Source of the DNA: Cristatella mucedo
Taxonomy: Eukaryota > Bryozoa > Phylactolaemata > Cristatellidae
NCBI GenBank assembly: GCA_009760855.2
Contig: WPIO01000167.1
Location: forward strand, 472,501 to 536,500
Direction: 5' to 3'
Length of the DNA: 64,000 bases
The notes under the pieces are model-generated. The model did no database searches, was not told where the DNA came from, and was given only the letters and a program-made list of their open reading frames with translations. Position 1 is the stretch's first letter. The number at the start of each line of letters is the position of its first letter. Below, piece by piece: positions 33,632 through 44,183 of the stretch. A program made the position numbers and the translations under genes.

Positions 33632-36190
33632 AATAATAAAAATAATGCACTTGATAAAGCACCCTCAGAGAACTCAATCTCTTTCTAGGCGCTTTACATT
33701 TGCTGCAAAGGGAAACGCGATTGAATCGTGAGTAATATCATGCTTGATAAGCAACATGAATAACATGGTTAGGGGTGACATGCACTGGGTCAGCATGCAA
33801 GTGTGGTTAGTGGCAGCATGCACAGTGACAGCACTCATAAGCACATCAAGAACGAGTCACAGGGCCCGACTAAATGCTGTCCTAAATAGGTGTTTTTCAA
33901 GTTCCTTATAAATGTGGTCAAGTCAGGGGATGTTGTGACACAAGTCGGGAGTGAGTTCCAGGCTTTGGGAGCATAAGAACTAAATACACGGTCTCCAAAG
34001 GATTTGGGGATTGTACGAGGTATTGGTGAACTGTTGGATTCCGAAAAGCTATGGTACGATGCTTGGCCTGGTGGGGGAGTAGATCTGAGAGATAGGCTGG
34101 AGCCAAAGAATGAAGTGACCTAAAAGTGAGCGACAAAACTTTGAAGTCGATCCGTTGCTTGACTGGGAGCTAGTGCAAGTCGGCGAGAAGTGTTGTGATG
34201 TGGCAACTGCGATGCTCACGATAAACAAGCCTAGCTGCAGAGTTTCGCACCAGCTGTAATCGCCTGATTGCACATGCCGGTAGGCCAGCAAGCAGTGAGT
34301 TTCAGAAGTCAAGACGAGATGCCACAAATGCATGGACCAACTTAGACGTGGTATCCTTATCTAAACAAGGCCAAATTTTAGCAACGTTATGTAACTGAAA
34401 GTAGGCTGACTTGATTGTGGAACTGATGGGTCGTCTAACGAGAGGTCACTTTGGAACATGACACCTAGATTTCGAGCTGATTCAGCAGAAGTTATGCTGG
34501 CAGAGCCTATTTTGAGCTTCAGCCTTTCCAATTTCTGAATCAAACTGGGTTTGCCCATAACTAGTAAGGTAGTTTTATCATCGTTTAGTTTTAGAAAATT
34601 TGCTGCCATCCATGTGTGGATGTCATCAATACATGCAGCAAGTGAGTTGAGAGAATTTGAGGTGCTCGAAGGCTGGGAGGGATCAAAGCAAAGGTAGGTA
34701 CAATTTAGTGTCATCCGCATAGAAGTGAAAGCCTAGATAGTGCTTAGCAATCACATCAGCAAGAGGGAGAGTATAAACCGTGAAAAGAACCGGACCTAGC
34801 AGGAAGCCCTGAGGTACCCCATATTTCAGAGGTACCTCAGATGATCTTTGTCCATTCATGTCAATACTCTGGAGTCTCCCACTGAGATAGGACCTGAACC
34901 TTCGCAGAGCATTGCCAGCGATGCCCAGGCGAGATGAGAGGCGCTTTAGAACTTGGTGATCGATAGTATCAAAAGCTGCCGATAGATCAAGCAAAACAAG
35001 CAGAGATGGTCTACCCATGTCTTGCTTCCTAAGTAGGTCGTTGTACATCCTAAGCAATGCTGACTCTGTGGAGTGATTAGCTCTAAAGCCAGACTGGAAC
35101 TTACTAGCAAGGAGTGAAGTTTCAAGATATGAGTTCAGCTGGTCCACCACTACCCGTTCCAGTGTCTTTGATAGGAATGGTAGAAGGGAGACTGGGCGGT
35201 AGTTGCTTAAGTTCTCTTGGTCTAGTATCACTTTCTTGACAAGTGGTCTGACTACGGCTTTTTTTAAAGGTGCTAGGACATGACCTGAGGCTAATGACAT
35301 ATTAATGATGTTAGTTTTGCATGGCAGCAGCAGATCAATGCAACGTAAGAGCAGGAGAATGGGAATAGGGTGCAAAGGACTTGTCTTCTTTAATTTGGAT
35401 ATGAACTTCAGGACGAGATCACCAGTGACCTGCTTAAATGTAGACATTGAGGAGCAGCCAGGAATCGGGGAACAGCATTCTAGGGGGGGGTGATATCATC
35501 GCAGGGGTGAACTCCCTAATCTTGTCTATCTTCTGGAAAAGAATCGAGAGAAGCGATCGGCTAGATCATCGCAAGGATCATCCGGTAAGGAGCTAATCTG
35601 GGAGTGGTTGAGGAGATGGTTGATCATCAACATCAGCATTTTTGGATTGTGAATCTGTGATTCAACAATGTTTTTATAGAAACTAGACTTGGCCTTTGCT
35701 AGGATCGATTGGTACGACCTACAGTAGTCTTCATATGCCTGTCGATGGAGTCAGTCGTGATCTTTTGTATGCTTTTTCAAGCTTGCGCTTAGTAGACCTA
35801 GCTAGTTTAATGCCTGTGGTAAACCATAGGCTGTCTGCGCGAGGGCACACAGTGCGATAAGTCAGAGGTGCAAGCTCGTCGAGCGTGTCAGCTAGTGTCG
35901 TGTTGTAGCTATCTACCAATGATGACAGATCGGAGGGAGGACTGAGCAGCAGAGATGAAGCAGATATTCTCGCACGGACAGCATCGATGTCAAGGGTCTT
36001 GAGGTTTCGCGATTGACAGGTTACTTTAGAGGAGGAGGCAGGCACACACTGTAGATTGAATGAGATCTGCATGTGGTCAGATAAGCAGGATTTGGTAATA
36101 ATTGATGACAAAGTGGTTGTATGACAAAATCTGGCATAGCGATTTAAGAGATCGGAGTCTCTATACAGGTACTCCAAAAGCAAGTAAAGG
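33632..36190 (-). mobile_element. LINE-A, CR1/L2-clade non-LTR retrotransposon, longest copy
   Basis: Read on the minus strand: the end of an endonuclease domain (CLSDHMQISFNL, near 36070), reverse transcriptase (NYRPVSLLPFLSKTLERVV, FQSGFRANHSTESALLRMYN, LLDLSAAFDTIDHQVLKRL, the YADD catalytic motif near 34710), a C-terminal tail (FLKLNDDKTTLLVMGKPSL, PAYLSDLLPHQAKHRT), then a 3' end with gcgcctagaaagagattgag and an ATT-repeat tail at 33632. It is 5'-truncated at about 36190 and broken by frameshifts and stops, so inactive. This copy defines the LINE-A consensus used for the fragments elsewhere. Confidence 0.9.
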
Positions 36191-36239
36191 GTTCGAATGT
36201 TGTTGGCGTGAATATTTTGTGACCCGGCACATCAGCTCT

Positions 36240-36600
36240 TCCATGCTTTTAATGTTAAAAGAAAATTGGTGACAGAAGCCTTTACTCTGCAAGTCTTAAA
36301 GTGTGCAACCCCTCTAAACAACTCTCGTGCAACATCTCTTCTCCTGCCAACTCTGACATGCCATTTCCAACAGCATTACACTGCTATTTCCATGCTACTC
36401 AATCCTCAACTTGGCTGCCGACTAAAGTACGCATATCACTTTCACTTGCGGCATGAATTGAAATTTGTGGGCTACCGCATGAGGACCCAAAGCCGTTTAG
36501 GCTTTGGGTAAGCTATAGAAATCTCTTCAGCATAATACCCACTGAGTCTTGCAAGGCTTTGTAGAGGTACACGTGGAGATATCCATGCAAACTTGCAAAT
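36240..36600 (+). mobile_element. LINE-B-like 3' fragment
   Basis: Carries GYRMRTQSRLGFG-type coding debris and the tail tgcaaggctttgtagaggtac. Heavily diverged. Confidence 0.5.
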
Positions 36601-38771
36601 AACAATGAACAGGCAACAAGAAGTGGTGAGTACTCGCGGACAAAGTGCACAGCGAATGCATATGCTGACTTGGTACTGGCACTACAATTTTGGCGCTCAA
36701 TGGACTTGCTCAGCATCGTTCACTATATCTTAGCCTGTAAGATTACAGTGAATGGGTGTCTAGCAGTACTTGATAAAACGTCGGCAAGCATTGCTTACAA
36801 GATTAGCTCACTAGTATTACTGCGGCTGGTAACTCGGCAGCCCGAAACTGCAAGTGGTGTGAAAGCTGTGTGAAGCAATAATGCTTAAAAGTTCCATAGG
36901 TAAGCACATCGACTTGGCACCTAATCGCAGCACTGGGCATTTTTTCAGCACCGACTGCTCCTTCTTGGCCGGTTACACGAAACCTGTACAGCTGAGCGTC
37001 AAGCAAATGAAATAACTCGGAAAGATGCAACAGGTGACGACAACATCTCCACAGCGAAACTATTCATTTAGTTCACTGCCGAATTTAAAAAAGGGGACAA
37101 GGAAAGTCATCCTATCCTTTAATTCACTGCAGCCGTTGGTCCAGCCCAGCCCAGATCAGGCAAAAACTACAGCCTCATGAGCACGAAGTGACTCCCATGT
37201 AATCATTCTGGCATCCTTCCTGGCATTCACATTTCTGGCAGAAACATTTACCAATTACTTCCTGGAGACACGTGGGATTACTGTGGCTCGCAAAAATCTT
37301 GTAGAGTGCACAACAAAAATGATCAGACAAAGTTGAATGTTGTCACTCTATAGTGCAAATGGGGCCGAGAGCCGAGCATTGAAATACGTGTACACACACT
37401 TGTGGGTAACAAATGACTCCTTCATCATTCTAGTCGTAAGCCTGCGAAATGCAGCCAAATTTACTCTTGTGCAGTGGCAAGACCAGGTAGTACTGCAGAT
37501 ACTCGCCAATATTTCTGTCCTGACATAGAGGGCCAGCCAGGTTTCGTTCTATCACGTCTAACTTCAGCAAGTTTCAAAGGAATCAGCAACAGGAAACGCA
37601 AAGCGTTGTTACCACCGAATTCTGGAAGTGACTTTCACAGGCAAAGACGTGTAAAACAAAAGCTCTGCAATTATTTTTTCAACTAAAAAAAGAAGCTAAA
37701 TAATTATCATTGAGAGAGGGCCATGAAGAGGCCGATCCTACTGTAGCAGTTAACTGCCCTATTATGGCCATGCTTCTCACTTTTCCTTTGCTATGTGGAC
37801 AACTAGCAACTGAGCGCAACGAAAGCCAAACAAGCTCATGTTGTCTAATAGATCGCACTTTAATCTAGCAGCTGCTTAGTTCCGGTGGCTTTTCAAAGGT
37901 ACAGACGTAAAAACAGAAAATACCTATACACATTTTCCTAGCAAATTATGTATGTTATGTGTATCCATTTTCTTGAATATAAAACAATGAATCCAAATCA
38001 CGACAAAATATCAGGCAATTCACTATCAGTGCCCAATGAGGGTTCAATCTTACATATTTTATGAATTATCATTTGTCTGGTACAAATTGCTGATCGCTTG
38101 CTAGGTACAGAATCTCTTGTGGGAGTAACCACACCGAAATTAGCAAAAAGGCATGGTTAGTAGACCATGCCTTTTTTAGAATGTGCTTGCGATGCAAATC
38201 AAACATGCTCGGCAGACGAATACGCGAGCACGGCAAGATCAGTTGCAACCAGAGGCAACAAGTGCGCAAAATGTCAGCTCGCTAAGTGTGAACCAGTGGC
38301 CCCGAATACGCACAGGCACTCGGCTCTCTCTCTCTGCATTACACTCGGCTCGACAAACGTCGAGGGGCAAACGGCATGCGAAGCAACTGGCCAGAATATA
38401 AGTTGGCATATAAGAAAAGGAGGCAGCTTTGCAATCGAGTGCGCACACTCTCACGTATCGCGATCACAAGCAGCGTGAGACAGGACAGTGGTCGCCCACC
38501 ACACCAATGTGCAGTGCAGTTCGCCGGCGGCCAAGGTTTGCGTTCACAGCCCGCGTCTCAACAAGCGCAAGCGCTCGTGCATCGTCGGTCGATTAGCGTC
38601 CAACTCGGACGGACGGTTTCATCGCTGGACGATGCAGGCGGTTCCTGCTTTCGATGGTCAGTAGTCAGCCCCGCCCTCCTCCCTCCCCCAAGTGGCCAGT
38701 GAACTCGACAACCGCTCGCGACTGCTCGCAGCGGCCAGACGCTTGCAGAGCTGCGAACTGATGGCAGCACG
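36601..38771. other. Downstream flank of MUL1, 3' UTR not delimited
   Basis: AT-rich. No canonical AATAAA close to the MUL1 stop; an ATTAAA on the minus strand near 37859 is one possible signal. Holds the short hairpin at 38146. Confidence 0.35.
38146..38178. repeat. Short perfect hairpin, 13-base arms
   Basis: aaaaaggcatggt, loop tagtag, accatgccttttt. Located 600 bases downstream of the MUL1 stop on its minus strand, so it would be in or after the 3' UTR. Confidence 0.75.
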
Positions 38772-39561
38772 CTAAGGCATGTATATCGGTATCACGCTCG
38801 AGATGGTCTCGCGACAGACTGGGCATCGCTTTGGAGCCGGCATCGCTTCGTAGCAGCCGATGCACGAGCACACGTGCCGGCAGTCCATGTTGACGACGGC
38901 ACGCGGGCTCACCAGGCACACCACGCAAGCCGCCCTCTCTACCTCGCTACCGTCGCCACCGGCTGCTTCAGCCAAGGACGACGCGTCGGCGGAGGCCGCC
39001 GCCACCCCACGGCCGGCCGAAGCCGCCGCGGCCGACTGCGCCTCTCTCAGCAGCCGCATCTCGCGATGCTGGCGATAGTTTTGGTGCAGCTTGCGCAGGC
39101 GCCTGGCCAGCGAAAAGCCGAGCCAGAGGGCGCCAGCCGCGCCGAACAGAATGGCCAGCGTCCTGTACACGGACGCCGAGTCGCGAAGCGAATGTATCAC
39201 CTCGGCCTTGGAGCGGTTCGTGAGCACGAAGGCGGCGCCGGAAGCCCCGTCAGCGGGCGCCCTCAGCAGCAGCTCGCCTTGCTCGAGAGCCAGCTCTCCG
39301 AAGCCGAGCAGCGACGTGCCGACCTTGAGCATACGCTCCCTCTCGTGTAAGCCTTTCGTCATGTGACCGGCAAGCCGGTCGACGACCGTGCCTACGACAC
39401 TGGTCTGCTTCGAGGTGTAGTGGTCATAGGTCGTTGCAAACGCTTCGTCCAGCATGATCGCCCGGCTCGCGTCTTCGACGCTGACGCGACCGGCGACGTT
39501 GCCTCGCAAGCAGAACAGTATCTCTTCCGAGCTGCTCTTCACGACGTCGCTGTAGTCGGAC
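38772..39561 (-). CDS. MUL1: MUL1 exon 3 (second half of BAM domain, second span, RING, stop)
   Basis: The acceptor is ttgtcggaag|G; the exon ends at TAG (38774-38772). The first codons give WSDYSDVVK after joining to exon 2. The frame stays open a further 77 bases into the intron, so the family alignment and phase, not the open frame, set the exon edge. The single large terminal exon resembles the vertebrate gene. Confidence 0.93.
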
Positions 39562-42500
39562 CTTCCGACAATTATGACTCGATTACAAATAGGCCTGGCA
39601 CACGCCAAAGATCCAAACAGTGAGTGCGCCACATCCAACTACACACAGCAACCGGCGCACGGACTAAATGACCTACTTAAGCGTGCCCCACTTAATAATA
39701 ACAATAATAATGATAATAATAATGATACATTTGATACAGCGCCCCAGAGAACTCAATCCCTTTCGGGGCACACTGCATTTGCTGCAAAGGAAGCACGATC
39801 GAATGGTTAGTGGTAGCATGCTCAAAGCAACAAGCATAACATGGCATGGCTAGAGATGACATGCACAGGGGAAGCAAGCAAATGTGGTTAGTGGTAGCAT
39901 GCAGTGTCAGCATGCATAAGCATGTAAGGGACAGATCACGTGGACCCACTATAAGCTGCCATAAATAGATGCGTTTTTAGCTTATTTTTGAATGTGGTCA
40001 AGTCAGGGGGTGTCGTGATGCAGAAGTCGGAAGTGAGTTCCAGCCTTTGAGAGCAGACGAACTAAAGGCACGGTCTCCACAAAGAATTTGAGGCCCCTTG
40101 GCCTCTTATGCCAACGCCATCAAAACGAAGGAGGAAAGAGGAATTGTACAGCTGCTTGAGTGCACAACCTAAGCAACTGCTACAAACAGCAATCCACACT
40201 AAGAAGAATTTATGAACCCGCTTCGTTACTCATGACAATTCACACAACTCCAAAAAATGAGGCAGCCAAAATGATGCACTTGATCATGAAGCTAATTGCT
40301 GAGGCAGAAGGTCAGGGGAACATTTGAAAAAAATTGGACTAGCAATCAAATACTTGTTCAGGGTACCTTTCTAAAGACAAATATGTTACAAGTGGGATCG
40401 GAAGTTCTGATGACTTCCACACAGAAGAAAAAATAATTATACAAACTATTTCTAGCCCGTAAGTAAAATGTAGAAGCTCCATATCTATCAATACAAAATT
40501 TACCGATCTCTGCATCATATGCGATTTGTGTACAGACATGTTAAACTTTGATAGTTCGAGGTGTGAAGCGTGTGTGAATGTGTGAATGCATGACGCTTGT
40601 TGAGGTGCTTGCTTATGACTTTTAAACAGCTTCATTAACCGTGCAGCTTTGTGCCCTGTAAAGTCCATGACCATTTTAAGTTCATGCTGTGAGTAAATGC
40701 AGTAGAAAAGATGGTCTGATACATTGATCGACATGAAGCACTTGGCTCATTTAAATTGCTGGTGGCCCTTAACAAGACATTCTTCGACCACATTTAAACT
40801 TCCTTTGTGTGTACATTTTTAAAGCAATAAAATGAACTCAATGCCAACAACTCAATGCCTATACAATGCACGTTGATGATTCAAAGAACAAGAGTAAGAG
40901 GTGAAGATGAGCTTGGGTCTCTACAGAGACAGAGCCAACACTGGGACAAATCACCAAAGTGTGTTCCAACTTAAAGTCCTGAGGTCGCCTAATTGTGGCT
41001 AGCTAGTACAGCTGTTCTGCTACTTTTAAAACTGCCTTCAAGGTGCCAGCTCGGCACATATCTCATTATTCTGCATTATTCTGCTTATGCTCTGCCCATA
41101 TGTGAAGCATTGGGAAAGCATTATTCTGCTTATGCTCTGCCCATATGTGCAGAAACCGGCAGCAACTCATACAGTGTGCCCAGCCTGAGAATCAAGTCAC
41201 AAAGGGTGAGAAAAAGCCAGTGGCTCTGATATCCAATGGAATTGCACATAGTCACATCCTTCCTTAGTGGCGCGAGCGCGCACACACACGCACGCACGCG
41301 CACACACACACACACACACACAGATACCTTTTCCACGTTGCGCTATACATGCATCTTCCCTTCCTGGTAAAAATTAGACAAAAGACTAGTAATTAGCCCA
41401 AGATACTTCTTTCACACACACACACACGCACGCACGCACACACACACACACACATGCCTCTTCCATTCGTGATTTGAGTTCAGGCTCGCCCCTGACTCTA
41501 GCCATCTTGTCCCACACCAGATGGTGTGACAGATACAAAACTGACCGACAGCTGAGGATGCATGTTTCAACAAGCAACAAGGGTTCCCTAAAGCCAGTCA
41601 CCAGCTGCCACCTACTCGGCACCGTAGAGTCCAGCACTCTGGCAAGCTGCCATCACCCATCTTCGGCATGACAGCAGGCAACGGCTCGGTACCAGCCAGC
41701 AGCATAAAGCAGGATACGACAGCATCAGTGGCACTCGGTGGGCAACCGTTCCTCCCCCAAGGAAGCGGTGGGGACGGGGGTCTCTTGAGATCAGCAGCAT
41801 GCCTGGCAGCCAGCGTTGGGCGTGGCGATGCAGCACCGTCCCCGTGCCTTGCACACCTACCACGATCCATCTGCATACTTGCTCTTCAGCTCTTCGAGCG
41901 TCCAGCGCCTGATCACTCCCCTGTCGGTCGAGTACTTGCTGGTCAGCAGTTGACTGTAGTCGGCTGGTTGAACTGTGCCGCGGACATGGGCGTAGGCCAC
42001 TCGGCGATCAGGTCGACTCTGCACTAGGGTTTCCAAGTTCTCATCGATGCTAAGGCTCTCAGCCGACTGTAAGTGTGGGCAATAAAGAAAAAATGCATTC
42101 AGACAGCATCACGGAGTGGGTTGAGAAGGGCACCAGTTCGACCTTAAAATAAATCGCATTTCGTCAACTTCTTGAGTATGCCTAGCCTTGGACAGCTAAG
42201 GGGCCTAGACTGGTTCCAACGAAGTCGACGCAAAGCCTACCTCAATTCAAAGCCTGAATCGTGCACAGGCAAGGCTGGCACGGGAATACAAGCCACAGGT
42301 AGGCAGCACAGCATATGGATGTTAAAGCACATGCTTCATGGAATAAGCAGCCGATCATAAACTCCGACTAGTTCTGGAGATATCTGTATCATAACAGTCC
42401 GTCTGCATTAGGAAAAAGCAAAGCTCATGTTACACATAGTGGCTGGCAAAGGATGGATAATAAGTAACAGAAATCCTCAACACAACAACTTCACCTCTGT

Positions 42501-44146
42501 GTCAGAGGTTTTTGTAGCCTTGGAAATCCGGCCAGATGCTCTACCAATTGAGTAACAGTTCGTTTAATACCAAGCAACTGCAGAAAACAGTAGCCTACGA
42601 TGCTCCTCAGATCCCCAAAGTTTTGGGCTCGAGAATGCAAAGAAAAGACTGTGTGCAGGGCCGATTTCACAAAACAACAGCAGCGGTTATGAACAGCAGA
42701 GAAAATTCAATTATAGCAAATGGAAAGACTACTAGGTCACTGCGAAAGTCTCTGACTGTTGTCTGAATGAATGGGAAAAAATAAGAAAATAATTATGCCA
42801 CCACGACACCCTCAGTAGTTGCTAATCGTCATCAGCAAAATAAGAAAAGCCAAGAGCTAATCAAACAGTTTTGTCATTACTAACAAACCTTACAGATCAA
42901 CGGAGCCATCACTTTCCAACTCACACCACTAACACATGGATTGACAGCAGCATTAATTATCGAATGATAACCACTTATAGGCACTGGAAACTGGCTAAGT
43001 GACACAACAGTAACATATTGCATGCTTTGCAATGCCACTGAGGTGAAGCTCACAGCTGGATGTTTTACAGCTAGCACTTTATAGGCTACCACAACCGATA
43101 TAGAGATAAATTCGTCGATATCCATGCCTGCAAAGAAATATCGTTAATGGTAAGCTTGCAAAGAAAGATCGTTATGTCAGCTATTGCACAGTGTCACACA
43201 GCTCCTTGAAAGCAACTGTCGATTACGTATACGACTGGGTAGGATCTCAAGTCCATCAGTACCAAAGTAGGAATGTGCAATCATGGTTGCTCGGAGGGGC
43301 TAGGCTCATTTTTTTATGGAGACCGGAAAACAAATCAATGCCTCGTGCTAACGCTTGAGTTACACGTTCGCCCACAGATAACAACATGCTATTACTAAAA
43401 CTAGGTAAAGATTGTTTCAGACATGAACTTGCGAGTTCCCAGCGACAATTATGTTGAAATTAAAAACGGTCACCCTTTGACATCATCGGTTGAACTCCTG
43501 ATGCCACCGAGACATTCATTTCTTTCATATGGCCAGTATACCTTCCATCGGTCGGATGTAGGAACACGTGAACCCTTAGCAACCGCGAGTCGTTTGGCTC
43601 ATTCTCGGCTGCAGCTCATTCAAATGCCAGATATATAATTAAGTATAATTAAATAAGCTACCAGTATATTACCAACAGCATGTCCAGTCCCCATGGAAAC
43701 ACTTGCCAATGGTGTTGCATTCTATCACGTCTAAGAGATGCTTTGGGCATTGGGTCAGTGGCTCTCAACCTTCCTAATGTGGCGACCCTGTAATACAGTT
43801 CCACATGTTTCGGCGACCCCCAGCCATAAAATTATTGTGTGCGAAATGTGGACATGCATGCGTGTTTTCTGATGGTCTTAGGCGACCCCGGTGAAAGGGT
43901 CGTTCGACCCTCAAAGGGGTCGCGACCCACAGGTTGAGAACCGCTGGTCTAGATCAATGCTTCCATTTGTATACCGATGACACTCAGTTGAACTTAAGCT
44001 TTGCTACCGCCAGGTACCATCCAGTTTGTCAAGCTCACTCAACTGCCTTGCAGCAGCATGTACTGCTGACATGTGCACACTGGGATGGGAACCCATTTGA
44101 TCACACTGAATGACGATGAAAACAACGTATAGATATAATCTCATTG

Positions 44147-44183
<37 letters not shown>

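Noticed and set aside
40504..40655. Exon-like unit as a cassette exon of MUL1
   Set aside because: Splicing it to exon 2 gives a stop after about ten codons, and a similar unit exists outside MUL1.
43054..43125. ATG exon on the minus strand (MDIDEFISISVVVAYKVL) with a good gtgagc donor in phase 0, as MUL1 exon 1
   Set aside because: The exon at 46179-46072 aligns without gaps to the MUL1 N-terminus across the junction (YKLYKSK...IDENL); this one does not, and its hydrophobic stretch is short and contains a lysine.
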